Shown: piece after piece, positions 23,301 through 38,300 of the stretch
Numbering within the stretch: position 1 is the stretch's first letter
Layout: each line of letters opens with the position of its first letter
DNA from: Phyto melanocephala
Taxonomy: Eukaryota; Arthropoda; Insecta; Diptera; Rhinophoridae
Direction of reading: 5' to 3'
NCBI GenBank assembly: GCA_941918925.1
Contig: OW799237.1
Location: 5,871,201 to 5,935,200, forward strand
Length of the DNA: 64,000 nucleotides
The notes under the pieces: generated by a model
Database searches by the model: none
Seen by the model: only the letters and a program-made list of their open reading frames with translations
Told to the model about the DNA's origin: nothing
Translations under genes and position numbers: made by a program

Positions 23301-26300
23301 CTTACCTTAAACACCGATATAATGTAACCGGTGGCAGGAGTTTGTGATTTTTTAAAGCTGCCTGATTCATTGGGGGCCATTTGCAGCGGTGGTCGACATA
23401 TAGCAGCCACCTCGCTATACAAATCTAAAGTGTGAGCGGCAGTGTATCTAAAACATAGAACAACAAATAATTTCATACTACACAGCAGTTTTGCTCTCTG
23501 CCTACCCCCTACAACAACTCACTTTAAATTTTTTGGCTCAAATTTCGACAAAGATGAAACTCTGATGCCAGTATAAAAGTTTGAAGGATCCGTTTGTGTT
23601 GTATTTATAACGTAATAGGTGATAAAAGGAAAGTCCGCTAGAGGCAGTACAAAAATACAACAAAAGAAACACAAATTATAAAAGAAAATAATTTTTCTTT
23701 TGTCTGTGTCATAATACTTACAACACTTTTCCATATTGGCTAATAGCATGCCGCCTACGGCTGTATTAGCCTGTTGAACTTCAGCCAAAAGTTCTGAGGC
23801 AACGGCTCGTTGTTTAAGCAAAGGATGGGCTAAAGGAGATTCTAAAACTGGATCTATAGGCTCTAGAGGGCTCATCAAGTGCACCAAAATGCAGAGTTTA
23901 GGATCAGAAACCTCTAAAACACTTAAAGGGCTGGCAGGTTTAGTGCTTGTACCCTCAACAGGCGAGGGAGGTAACTGCAAAAAAAAAACAAATGTTATTA
24001 AAAGAAATAAAAAATTTTGCTGTTTTATTTAAACACATACCGGTATACCAGCTGGCAGAAAACGATCTACACTGTGCACTGGTATTAAAAAACAATCACG
24101 ATCTAGAGTGGCCAATGATATGGGCTCCGATCTGGAGCAACTGACCGTCAAACCATTATTACCGCTACCTGAGGCTGCTGTATTGCTTCCCGTAGCAAAA
24201 GTAGCTGTAATATTTATACCAAAACCAAAAATATTTAATTAAATCTTAAATCATTTTAAAAGCTTTTAGGCTGGTTAAAAACATACTATTAGTTTTACTA
24301 ATAAAAGCTTTTACTACTTTGGCTCCTTTCGGTTGTAAAAAGAGTAGTCTATGTCCAAAATCAGTATGTATTAGACAATTGACATTGTTATTTTTATTAG
24401 TTGTTCAAAAGCATTTTATTTTAAGTTTTAACAAAAGCTTTATCTAAAGTTTTTAGAAGCTTAACAGCAAAGAGGATATTATCTATGGATTAAGGCTGTC
24501 TTGTATTTATTTTTAAAACTAGAGTTAAATGAGTACGTATTATGTATAAGAGGTTTTCAAGATAGCTTTTTAGCTTTGGCGGAATTGATTATGCAAGATA
24601 AAATATTTAAAAAGTTTTTTTTTTTCATTAATTTATTTTAACATCACATTTTATTTCATTTTATAATTAACATAACATTTGCAGTTTAATCTGTACTTCG
24701 AACACGTTCGAGTTCTTAGAACTTTTATTATAGATTTAAAATAAAAGAAAAAATTCAATCAGGTTCGAATACCGTACTTTTACCCTTTATTCTGTATTTG
24801 GCGGAAACAAGCTTGGAAACCCTAGACTAAAAAGCTCACCAGAGCACACCAGAACATTTTTTAAAATATTTTTAAAAGCTTACTTTAAATTAATGTTCTG
24901 AAGTCGTATTCTTGTTTTTTTCTGATGACGTTTTAGTTCAGATCTAGTTCCAGGTTAGTTCGACTAATTTAATTTCAGTTCAGTTGTTGCCAGTTCATTT
25001 TGGAAGTAGTTTCACCTTAATCCCTGTTTAGAGCTTTTTCAGTTCCTTTACATTTTTAGTTTATTTCTAGATCAGTTATAAATTATTTCTGATCGGTTCC
25101 AATTCACTTTTACGTTGTTTATATTAAAAATTATTAAAAAAAAAACTTTTTTAAAAATTTTGCTTTAGCCAATAACATTTTTAGTACATTATTTTTAAAT
25201 TAGTTTCTATTAAAGCTTTATGTCTAAAGCTTTTTTTCCAGATCTTTGCTTTAGTAAACAGTTACTTTAACATGCAAATAAATTTAAAGAACAATTTGAC
25301 AAATTCGATTAGATCGTCATAAAAAGGGCATCTTTTTTTTAATGATTAATTAATAATTAAAATGTAATAATTAAACATTTTTTAGTAAATTTTTGCAAAT
25401 TTCTTTTATTTAAGAATTTTTTTTGTTTGTGTTAAAAATAGAGAACAAATACAAATAGAACAGAAATAGAAGAAGAAAAAAAGAACATGAGGGATGAACA
25501 TAATCAAACCTTGCCTAGCAGCAGAGGATGTTGTTGGCAAGCCCATACCCCCCTTGGCGTCTGTGGTTTGTTTTCTAAAACTACTATTGTTAGACGTGTA
25601 AATTTGTTGTTGGCTGTTGTTGTAGTACATGTTGCTACTGCTGCTAATGATGTGGGCAGAGGTGTAGTTGTTGAAGTTGTTGCTGTTATTGTTACTTGTG
25701 CTGCCGTTATTCCATCTTAAAAGCGATACTGAGGGCTTGCGGTCAACTAAAGGCTGTGGTGCATCCAATTCATGCTGCGTAGTAGTGGGCAGTGGAAGTG
25801 TGGTGGCTGCGGTGGTGGATATTTGTGTACAAGCACCTGTAAAGCCACTGCAACGTTCTGCAATGAGTTGATGTTGTGTTGATTTTTTGTTTCAATTTTT
25901 TTTTTTTTTTTCAATTTACATACGTACAGTCATATGCATATGTGTATGTGTATATTTGTTGGGGGTGGGCGTGGCTCAGAGTAAAAGGTGCAAAAGGTTT
26001 AAATAAGGTTTGTTTTGCGGGTGTGTATTGAAAACTTTTGCTGTGTCACTAGTGCTAATTTAGGCTTAAATTTGTTAGTAAAGTTTTTAACTGGCGGTTT
26101 GTTAAAAAGCTTTAAGTGTTTTTTGTCAGCTTTTGGTTAGTATAATTTTGAAGCTTTTTTTAAAATACTATGCTTGCTATCTATAAAATAATTTATACAA
26201 TAATCTTTAACTTTATAGACTTTCTTTAAAACTTACATGAAGCCATTTTGCTTTTAACGTTTTTTTTTCGGTTAAATTTAGTAAATTTGTTATTTTTATT

Positions 26301-29300
26301 GCTTGGCAATATAAAAAAAGCTTTGGTTATTTTTTTTTTACTTTTAATTGTTTTATTTTTGGTTGCTTTTTTTAATTTTTTTTTTTTTTTGTTGCAAATT
26401 TCTTCTTTTTTTTATTGGTAGTAGTAGCAATTGTTAGTTCATAGTTCACGTCGCTACAACCTGTTTGTTTTTTATTTAATTTAGTTTTATTTATTTAATT
26501 GTTATAATTGTTATAAACTTTTTTTAATTGTTTTCTTTTTTTTACGTGTTTAGTAACTATTTCATGTAGTATTTTATAACTACAATTCATTGTTAATTTT
26601 AGTAACAAAAGTGCTTAAATTGTATTTTTTTTAGTAAAAGGTCTTCGCAATTTTTAGTTTTTTTATTGCGTGAGTCGTGCAGTTTCGGCCTCCTGCGTTA
26701 GGGAGGAGGAGGAGGAGGAAGGAGTTAGCTCTTTAGTAAGTCTCCTTTTGATTTTTTTTTATAAAAATTATAAAGAGTTTTAAATATTATGCAGTTTATG
26801 AAAAAAAACCTTAAGCTGGTTTTATATTAAAGCTTTTTAATTGTAATAAAATTTTAGAAATAAATCGAATTTTTATAATATTTTTTCAATATTAAATATT
26901 TTTTTAAAAGAGCTTTTAGCTCAATAAGCTTTTAGTATATAAAATACAGTACTACTGCAATTTTTCATAAATCTCTTTGTTGTACTTTAGCTTCAAGCTC
27001 TTATTGTGTTTTTTCTTTAATCTAAAATGTTTAAAAATTTTTACATGTTATACAGCGTATGAAGAAAACTTTAAGCTCGATTTAAATTAAAGCTTTTCAA
27101 TTATAGCATAATTTTAAAAATAAATTTGTTTATAATTTTTTTATTAATTTTTTAAATATTAGTTAGTTTAAGCTCTTCTCTTTAAGCTCTTTTCGTAGGC
27201 GAAATTAAAATTTTTGATGTCCCTTAACTCGCCCTGTATTCAAACAGTATGATTATTTTTTGAAAGCTTAGATCTGTAACCTTCTATTAACTAAAAAGAC
27301 TTGCGCAAGTAAAGTTGGACTGTTGACAAAGTCAAACATTTTTTAGAAATCTTTCTTTAATAGGAAATCAATCATAAATTGTGCTAAAAAAAATACTTAA
27401 TAAATAGAAATTTTAAAATGTCTGTTTTTTAAATTTTCCATTAATTTCTTATTCCTAAGTATTTATACACTTTAAAAAACGTTTTGATTAAATTTGCCTG
27501 AAGTAAAATTTATGTTTTTCTTTGCCCCTTTTAAAATTTAATCGCATAACGCTCTAATTGTGTCGCTGCTATTAAAAATGGTAACAATTTCACAATTTTT
27601 TTTTCCTTCTATCTAGCACTGGCAATTAATTTAACATTTAGCAAGAGTTATTAAAAAGGAGCTTGTTAATTTTATTTCTTTTTTAATATCAACACTTTTT
27701 CTTTTTAGTTGGAAGATTTAAAGGTAAACCTTCCACGGCCTACCCCACCTCCCTTAAGCATTTAGGCTTTATAATAGTTTAGTGAGCTTTGTTGTTAATA
27801 CCTTTTACTCTTTTCTTTTTATACGCATTTTTTTGTGTTTTTTTTTCTAAGAGTGTGTTAATGGCCAAGTATTCTTTTGTTAATAATTTTCTGCTTAATG
27901 CGGGATATTTTCTTTTTTAATGTTCTTTCTCATTTTATTTTTCTTCTTTTTAATGTTATTGAAAAGAATATTTTTGAAAAAGAACAAAAAAAAAACAAGT
28001 GTTTAACAGTGTATTTGAGCATGTGTTTGTTGGTGTGTTTTCGTTTGGTTTGTTATTGGTGAGCGCCTACCTTCGCCCACATCATAGCCGGAACGATTGG
28101 GTGAAAAGAATAGATGAGTCCTATAGTGTATATCCTCCGGTTGTGATGAGAGACCCATATCACGTGAACGCTTTGTACGATTCGCTTTTGTTTGTAATTT
28201 TGTACCGCCACCACCACCACCGGTTTTGGCACCGCTGGCACCCTCACGGAAATTCTTACGAAACATTAAATTCATGATTGTTATTTTTGTTTTTGTGCTT
28301 TTTACAAATGTTTAATTACAAATATGACGAATTGTGTTGTTTGTTGTAACGTTTTGTTGTTTAGTTTTAGGTTCTTTAGTGTTGTTTATTGAAATTGTTT
28401 ATAAACTAAAGTATACTTTAAGGCTGTGTGTTTGATTGACACTGTTTTCAAAATTTGTTTTTTATTGTAGTTTTTAGATTTTTTCTTTAATTTTAAATTT
28501 CATTGCTTGTTGTTGTTGTTTGTGTAATTAAAGCTGTATATGAGGTTTTCTTTTTGTATGAGTTCTATTTTCAAAATGCCATAAGCATTACTTTTGTTTC
28601 AAATTGTCTTAGTTTCTTTTTTGTTGTAATTATTCTTCTTACAAGCAACAGTTATTTCTCATATAAAGAATTTTAACTCAATTGTAATCATTATTCTTAC
28701 CAGAAAGAGTTTTGCTATAGAAATTTTTTTAAACTAGTACTATGTTCATAGGGACAGCAAAATTCGAGGTTTACTCTCACATTTAAGGTTCGCGTCCGAA
28801 TCATGTTTCAAACAACATGTTTCGCCATACAAAATTTTGAGAGGGAACCATCTTGGTTCATTTTGAATTTTGGTGCGTAAAATTGATTATCATCTCTAAT
28901 TTTGATTTAAAAAAGTTATCGCTAGTTTATCTGAACTAACTGCCAAATAAAAATAAATAAACGAAGAAGCTTCTTTCAACTATGTATAAGTTATATACAA
29001 AGCATTGGAGAAGTTACCCATATTTAAGGCATACATTAGAGAGTTTTTTACACCTTTTTAATTTGCTATGAGAAAATGAGACTTTTAACCAGCGTTGTCA
29101 ACTTTGAAATAAAAAAAAATAATCACTGAGCCTAAAATTGTTTACTTTTGATCATATATACATATAAAATTTTTTTTTTAATAAAGTTATATATAAATTT
29201 TGATATAAAAATAAAATAAATTCCCATCGCTCCTATTAGGAGCATAAGGAGCAAATGAATTTTAAAATAATTTTATTTTAAATAATTCAATTTTTAACAA

Positions 29301-32300
29301 GGTACAAATTTAACTTCACAAAGTTGAAAGTATTTTCAACTTGCAATAAAAAAATTTTTTTAGTTTTGTTAAGATACAAGATACGGGTAATTTAAGGTAA
29401 TTAATTGTTTTCAATTAAACAAATTAATTAAATTTAGTATTTGGTGTCAAAAAAGAAAAGCACTACCATTTAAAGAAAAAATTTTCTGCGTCAATAATTT
29501 CAAAAAGCACTAAAAACAGTGCTAAAATCACCGAGTTGACAACGCTGCTTTAAACGGTATTTTTGCTTGTTTGTTTTTTTTTTTGTTTTTATTATTTAAC
29601 TTTTTGCAGATTTATGTACTTGAAGTCAGTAAAGTTAAATGAGTGAAGTAAGTGAAAAATAAAATAACTAAAGACGCATATACATAATAATTATTGTAAA
29701 AAGTAAAATATTTAAAAAATTATATTAAATTCCCATATGTATGTATGTATGTATTTCTAAAAAAAAATATTTAAAAAATTCACAATACTCCACAAAAAGT
29801 TTTAACAATTATTTTAACCCTGGATGATTACTCTTCATTTTAGCACATTATGGTTACACTTCTTCGAATCGAACTATTAAAAAATAAATAAAATCTAGAG
29901 CGTAACGATTTTTAAGAATTTTATTAAAAAATAGAGAAAAAAATAATCCAGGGTTAAATAAAGTCAATTTATAGTTTGCTTTCAAGTAGCGAACTTTTAG
30001 TTACCCTACGTTGCCACACGCAAGTATTTACTTGCAAGTAGTGTATACGTATTACTAACGAAAATCAGGAGAAATGCCAAAAAAACACAAAAATTTTTTG
30101 AGTGGCTACACAGCACAGTGCAAGTTCATTTTTAAAATGTCGTCAACAAATAAACTTCAAACAAATTTAAAACAAATAGCGCTGCTTCAATTGGTAATTA
30201 AGTGTTGTCAATAGCCACTATTGAACGTTACCTTTAGACATATAACTTTTTATTATAATTTTTTTTTTATTAAAATTGATATTTATATTAAAGCTTACAT
30301 TTTAAATGAATATTTATAATTTTTCTTAATATTCTTCATATACATATATATGTACATATTTATTCAAAAAATTAACTGAATTATTTACCACAATTGTATG
30401 ATATATTAGTGAATTAACAAAAAACTCAGTATTAGACAACACTGTTTTCCGGCTTGTCACTTTACTTGCCGTAACTGTAAAAATTTTACTTGCTTAAAAA
30501 TGTCTTCGCAAGCTGAGTCGCAGGTTGCCAAAGTGTAGTTGTGTTAGTAAAAAAGTGTTAGTGTATTGGTTTTTTTTCACTTGCACTTGCACTTGCATGT
30601 GGCAACGGTGGGTTACAATAGTTGAAAAGTCATCCAGAGTTGGACAATTGACTACTGCGTAGGACATCCCAGGCTAAAGGCAGCTAGACCCATTAAAAAA
30701 AATAAACCAGACATTAACCACCACCAGTTGCGAAAAAGTTAACTTAAAGTTAGCTGATTTGCTTATCGGTATAATAATGAGTATGCTGTAAGCGTTTGTG
30801 TGATTGAGTGAATAATAGCTTGGTTAAGGATGCGGAAATGGCAAATATCCGCATTGCACGCCTATTAACACTCAGTTAACTGTAATGTGTTTAGTAATAA
30901 ATATCTGTATATCGTTTAAGATTAAGTGTGTGTGTGTGTGTATGTATTTGTTTTTTCATGTGTTTGTTTTTGCATTTATGTATACAAGTTTATAGTTCAG
31001 TGTGTGAAATTTATTTTCTTGGCCAAATAACTTGAAAATTTATTCCACGCTCTTGCATAAACTTGCACGCACACAAAAGCGAAAGAAAAAAAAAACAATA
31101 AAAACATTTACAACAATTACCATAGACTAAACATGTAAACTTAAAGTGAAACAGTAGGAATGTTAGGCGAAAAATTCTATAAAAAATGTTATATTTTTTA
31201 GTTCAAAAGTATAAAAAATTTTCTGCGAAAACTTTAAACTTAAAAATCTAGCTCATGCCAACCCATAGTGCGACCCCACAACGTAACGACATGACACTTT
31301 TATGTACAATAAAGTTTATTTATTTAATTATTTATTCTAAACGCGTGTCTAGCTTTTATTATTTTCTTTTTTTGTTGTCTATTTTTAAAGAACAAAATAG
31401 AAAAGGTATACAAATTATTGTGGAAAATCATGATTATCATGATTATTGAAACCATTTTGACATTGTTTATTTATACTGGAAGTACAAGTTAAAGTATTTT
31501 GTTTTTTTTTCTCTTGTGGCACCATACCAAAAAAGCTATAGAGACAAGAATGGTAATGACATGTTATTGTTAGACATTTAATATTTGAGCCCTTTGTTTT
31601 TGAAAATGGTGTAAGTGTATTTTATATTTTATGGAAATCTTTAAAAGGTGCCCGCCCATTCAGCTACACACGAGTAAAATTGTACGTTTTAAATTGTGTG
31701 TAGCGTAAAACCGTCCTTCTATCATGCATTCAAAAAATCTGTAGCAACTTAACTTAAAAAGCAACACTGTTCTTGTCAACAGGCATTTGTGAGCTAAAAT
31801 TAGTACCAGATGAGTCATTTAGCTTATGTTTAACAGCTACCACGTGATTTGAGGAGAAAATATAAAAGTGAATATAATAAGTATTATTTTTTTTGGGAAA
31901 AAATTTATCACTCAAATGAAGGTAAAGCTTTTTAAATACAAGGGGAACTTATCGATTTCAATTCTAAGTTGTGTTGTTGCCGTACAAGTACGGAAGATAC
32001 CGAGCATTCTGGACACCCAGCTAAGGTCTCTACACCCGAAACAATTAATACAAATTCATTATACAGTATTGGCCGATATAAGATTGAAACTGTGAGAAAT
32101 TGTGGAAGCCAATGTCATCTCACACTTTTGTATAAGAAAACTTTCCACCAGACAGGTGTCGAGTTTGCCTACTATCGACCCCAAACGCAATCATGTAACA
32201 ACTTCGCAGAAGTGTTTGGTATGGTTCAATGCCAATATAAATGACTTATTGAGCCATTTTGCAACTGTAAACGTTACCACACAAGAGCACAGAGACTTTC

Positions 32301-35300
32301 ACAATGCAAGAGTGCACACATGTGTAGTACCCATGGCAAAAATCCATAAATTATGCTACGAATTGCTTTATATTTAAATATGTGTGACTATTGCTTGTGT
32401 TCAAGCCTGATGAAAAGATTCGATGGAAAGAAGTTTGTCTCCAACAATCTTACAAACAAGAATCTATTTTGATGACCTAGACAAATTTTATTTTAGGAAG
32501 CGATAAAAAAATTAAACAGAGTATATGAAACTCAAAGGAGACTATATTAAAAATTACCTATTTTTTATCCAAAAATCTGTGCTTCATACAAAAATTCAGG
32601 GATTTATTGACCCGCTCTCGTAAATTTGTAACTTCATTAACTACGAAAATTAACTTTAAAATTTTTAGGAATTTTTTTGGCATTTGATGTTATCATTAAA
32701 TAAATTTTTTTCAAAAATGGATTTACGACATTTTTAAAGAAAACGGCTTATTTATAATCTATACTTATAATAATACGGTAAAAAAAAATTGTGCCTGTAC
32801 ATAAAATACTTTTTTTTTTAATTTAAAAGTGGCTTATATACTCAACGATTTAAAATACAAAATACTCATTTATAGAATTTGTGTCTGTCTGGCTGTCTTT
32901 CTATCTGAATCTCTGAACTCAATTTGCCAAAAAATATTAAATGGCTTTTGATCAATTTCGGTATGGATAAACCTTAATATCTGGATAAATATACAAGATA
33001 ATTTGTATCGCTAGTAAACATATTATTTTTAACATTAAATAGAAAAATATTATATAAAGTGGTATTAAAAATGGTACTATTTTAAGTTCTTTAAAAATAA
33101 AATGCATATAAGGACACGACAAAAGGAGAAATATTAAAGAATTTGCAATGAAATATGAATAAGACATTACCTTAAAATAAATACAACAAAAAAAAATATT
33201 GTTGGGGTTACCAATCCGAACCGGGTTCAACTAGATAATAATTTCGTGTCATAACTTACATATAACTATATGTATGTATGTGTATGTAATATATAGAAAA
33301 AACATTTTTATAATATGCATGTAATATACATATTTATAATGTAGTATCTACATAATATTATCATATTTATAATCCATAAATTTGTATTAAAGATTTTCAC
33401 CCAAAAATTCAATTGAAAAAAATATTGGTGCAATAATAAACTTCAAGCAAAATTGATATAAGGCTAAGAGCCTTATCATTCATTCAGTAAACAGCTTAAA
33501 ACAAAAGCAAAAAACACCTTAAACGGAAAAACTGACTTATTATTTTAAAATATCATATGAGGGCGAATTTAATACTTAGTTAGTTCAAGCCTCATATTAA
33601 TAAATCAAATAAAATATTATAATAATTGAGGTCAACTTGGATGATTATATCTGGTTAAGACCCTTTGTTTTAATATTTAAATAGTTCCATAAACAACTAG
33701 AGTCTCATCCCCTACATTGGGTAACGGCAAGTATTGCCAGTTAAATGGTTTTAATTTTCTTTTGTTTTTATTTTTCGTTGCACCAAAACTGCCAAGACGT
33801 TGCTTTGTTTACAAAAATTATAAAATTTTATGCAAATCTGGTAACATTGTTAAGAGGGTAATTGTGATGCTTTCAATTTGCTTGGCCCTCCCAATATCAT
33901 GTAGACCTTTTTTTTCTCCAAACCAGATGACCTATCAATGGTCGAATTTTTTTGTTACTGCTTGATAATATTGGAAACAGTTTAACGGCAGACCTTTAAT
34001 TCATCTGCCAATTTTTTTACGACCATTTTGTATTTTTTTTTTAATTTTAAATAATTTTAGCACGTAAGAAGTATGCCACTCATTTTAATCAAACTCACAA
34101 CAAATCAACCTGGCTGTCTTTAAAAATAATAAACGACATATTTTTAAAAAACAAAATTTAAATATAATAAATAAATATAATATAACAAAATTTAAATATT
34201 GCCACCGAAAAAAATTAAGAGGCAAGCCGTGTGTTAAGATTTTTTTGATCGCACTTCTTATTTGAGAAACCCATGAAGGGTATAAAGATGACATAAATAA
34301 ATAAATTTAGTACATTTATTATCAAAAAAGTACTTTTAAGTTAATTGTTCACTACCGAAACGAAAATTTCAATTTCCATCCCTGAACAAATAAACAAAAT
34401 CAAGGCGAATTTAAAAAAATTTGAAATTATGTCTTTCGATCAGCTGTTGCGGCCAGGCATATTCATACAAGCAAGGCATATCCGTAAGGTATATGCAACG
34501 GCGAATTAATACAACAAAGCAACTTTTCATGAGATGTTTTATGTCAAGGCCAATTCGTATATCAGGGATGGAAAAGTTGTTTTTAAATATTAAATATAAT
34601 AAAATTTGATAAAAAAAAAAGGATATAATTGTTTCAAACACATTATTAATGACACAAAAGCAACAAATATAGATAAATTTAGCACATTTATCATCAAAAA
34701 AGTACACTTAAGTTAATTGTTTAATACAGAATTTAAAATCACATTTCCCTTCCCTGCATTAATAAAGCAAATTCAACCAATTTTGACATAAAGTCTCCCC
34801 ATCAGCTGGGCTGATAATTTCACCTGCACGAATTCGCCTTGTATACAAGTTTATGCAACGGCGAGTTGATACAACAAAGCAATTTTTCAGGGAATGTTTT
34901 ATGTTAAGGCCAATTCGTATATTAGGGATGGAAAAGTTGTTATGATATGTTTAATTTAATAAAATTTTGTTACGAAAATTATATAAATTTTTAAAGCACA
35001 TTACAAAGTGTGTTTCCAAAATCACATTATCCTTCCCTGCATTAATAAAAAAATTCAATGAAAATTCAACCATTTTTGACAAAAAGTTTCCCCATCAGCT
35101 AGGCTGATAATTTCACCAGTATGAATTCGCTTTGGTTGCGGCGAAATAATGTGTATGAATATGACTTGAAAGTAATGAAAAGTCATTGGGATACCCTGTG
35201 AATTCAGCAAATAATTTACTAAAAATATTAGTTTAAAAAAAATCGAAAAAATCCTGCTCTCAATTCCACTGTAAAATTTCCTATTGTTGGCAATTGTTCT

Positions 35301-38300
35301 ATGTTCCTTTAAATTTGCCTCCCAAAACTATAAAATATTTGTATTATCAACAAGTTCTTACTCGAACTTAATGTCATTTTTCAATTGTCACATTAGTTTT
35401 GCATATAAAAAAGCAAATGTGCCATTTGGCATCATAAATTACAATGTATTAAATCTTTAAGTGTTTTTTTTTCCTGGCAACTATTGTTGCTATTAAAACA
35501 GCGCATAATGTTCGAATAATATAAACTAAGTAATTTATTTTCAATTTGACAAGATGTTAATGACAAAGCAAAAGAAAATAAAGCGATTAAATACCAAACA
35601 AAAAGTAAAATAATTTTTAACTTAAGATTTATAACTTGTGATAGAATATTATTTTACTGTCACTTTTATTTACTCTACTCTACTTTAAATTATACGAATA
35701 TTATTTGTGAACATTACTTGACAGTATATTAAACTGGCCTAATAAAAAGTCTAATTAAAATATAGAGAAAACAAATTGACCGACATTTTTATGTCTAACA
35801 TTTTTTTATTACAATTGTTTCTTTACGCTGCAGCTTATTTTGCTTGCCTGTCTGTCTCTGTGTTTAGTTGCCAATTATGTGTCAAGTATTGTTTATAGGA
35901 CTTTTCTGTAGACAATGGTCTGCTCAATTGTTTATCAGTAGCAGTGCAAGAATTGGCAAAATTTAAGTATTTGTTAGCTGTCAGACAAGTTGTCACTGGG
36001 ATAAAGAGAGTAAAAGCACATGTTGTATGAACTGCTAGTACATATGGGCATTTCCATGAATATGTCAATCACGACTATAAAAATATAAGTTTATTGATAA
36101 AAAAAAATACTCAAATTTTACTATGCGCAGGTATTAAGAGCTTATTAAATTATTTTAAGAGCAATAATAAGAGTTTAATCTGATTATCTCTTTGACGTAT
36201 TTTTAAGAATTTCAATCAACAATTTTTTTTAAGCGACTAAATTGTAAAAATAAATTGAAATTGTAAATGTGCTTTAAAATTAGGGTAACAACAACAATTA
36301 ACAAGATCCTTAAGGAAAAAAAATATAAAGTCCAATTAGCTGTATTTTTGTTTTATTTCCCTTGGATGTTATTTTAATGTCACGTACGTAGTGCAAAAAC
36401 TTTTTTGGTCTCCGTCATTCGTATTTGAACAGTCGCAAAAGCACCTAATTTAGAATTGAACTCTTTTTCTTAACATAATATAAATTTTATTACCTAAAAA
36501 TACTATTTGAGAAAAATCTGTCACGAGCGATATTGAATGGAATTTATAATAAAATCATTTAAAGATTGTTTTTGATTAAGTATGATGGATTTAAATGAAA
36601 TTAAAAAAAAAAAATAACTCCCAAGATTCGCAGATTTCGTCATATTTCCATACATACCTCAAAATCACTTCTGTTTTATGTCACGTACGATATTTTCTTA
36701 TTTGTCTGGATATTTAAGACAACAATGATTCGAATTTAATTAATTTTTTTATTTAAATAAAGTACCCTTTGAATGGAACATAAAGATCTAATTTTGCTTC
36801 AGTTACTCCAACTTTTGCAAAAATTACTCCACTTTATAGGAGTACAAATGTCACGTACGATAACATGGAAATGCCCATATGTGTTTGTACATGAACATTT
36901 ATAAGAGTCTAAAAAAACAGCTGGCGAAATGATCCCACTAAAAATTTTAATCCCAAAAAAAATAATAAGTTTAAGCAAAACTTTAAAAAAAGCTTTAATT
37001 TTTTTTTATTCATCTATACAAATTTATTATTAAGATTTTTAAAATAATTAAAATAACAACCCTGGTTGTATTGTACTATTGGTTTTGTTTTTGTATGTGT
37101 TTACAGTATTGTATGCTTGTTGTTGGTAATTTTCATTGCAACATTTTTTATAACAATACAATTTCATTTCATATGCTTTAACGTGTTAATTTTATTTAAT
37201 TTATGCAGGGATGGGTAGTGGAAATTTTAAGCAGAAACAAAAAATTATTTTTATAAAACTTTTTTGCTTCCAAAACAAAAATTATATAATAACAAGTTTA
37301 ACTAAAATGTTTCTCTGATTTTTTTGCTAAAATTTTTTACCAAAAATTGTTTTCAAATATTTTTTGTAGCCCAGCAAACGTAATATTTGATTAGCTTTCC
37401 CAAACCTGATTTTTATTTACTTGATATTTAATATCAATAGACATTTAACGAGTCGCATTTCAGCTCTGGTTGAATCATGAGCTCGCACGTCATTGTCGTT
37501 ATCGTTGTCGATTAAAGACAATCAGGTCGTACTCTTTCATCTGACTTCGAGAGTTTTACGTCTCACTCTCGCATTGGTTAATTGCGTAACGTCAGTAAGC
37601 GGTACCGAGGTAAAGTTACCCGGAATCTCAATTAAAATCTGCAAAACTTTTAGAAAGAATATTTTAGGCGTTTAGCTTCGACTTCTTATATGAAGGTATA
37701 GGTCGACTTACGGATACTTAACCATCGTGGGATACCCTGGCTCTATGGTTTAAAAACTTTGCCATTTAAATTAAATATAAAAATAATGATACAACCGATA
37801 CAACAGAAATTGTGTCCAGAAGTAAATAAAAACAAAACTGCATTTCAATAGACGATACAGAATACAATACGATGTTGTGAATTTTTTTGAAGTTGAACAT
37901 ATAGAAGTTAATGGTGGCTTTACAAAGAAACCCATTTTCAGCGACTAGGCACACTTTCATCTCAGTGGATTTATTAACAAGTTGAATTACCGCATTTAAG
38001 TAAATGAGAATTTACGAGTGATAGTTGAAAAGCCGCTGCATCCAGAAAGAGTGACTATTTGGTGAAGTTTATGTGCTGACGACGTCAAGCAGTTACCCTG
38101 AATGGTGGCCAGAAATTAAAAATATTGACCTAAACGATATGATGCTATTTGCCTCACAGCCAACAAAACAATGGCTCTTTTGCCCGAGGAATTCAATGGC
38201 CGTGTAATCTCACGTAATGGCGACGTTAATTGGCCGCCACGCTCTTGTGATTTGACACCATTAAACTTCTTTCTTTGGGGGATATTTAAAAGAAAAAGTG

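Noticed and set aside
25487..25871. Plus-strand frames over 25.5-25.9 kb
   Set aside because: They are shadows of the minus-strand exon, whose Asn/Ser codons read as Val/Leu on the other strand.
27709..27723. Possible 15-nt plus-strand microexon (cttttag|TTGGAAGATTTAAAG|gtaaac)
   Set aside because: Both splice sites look good but there is no plus-strand gene here to join; probably chance.
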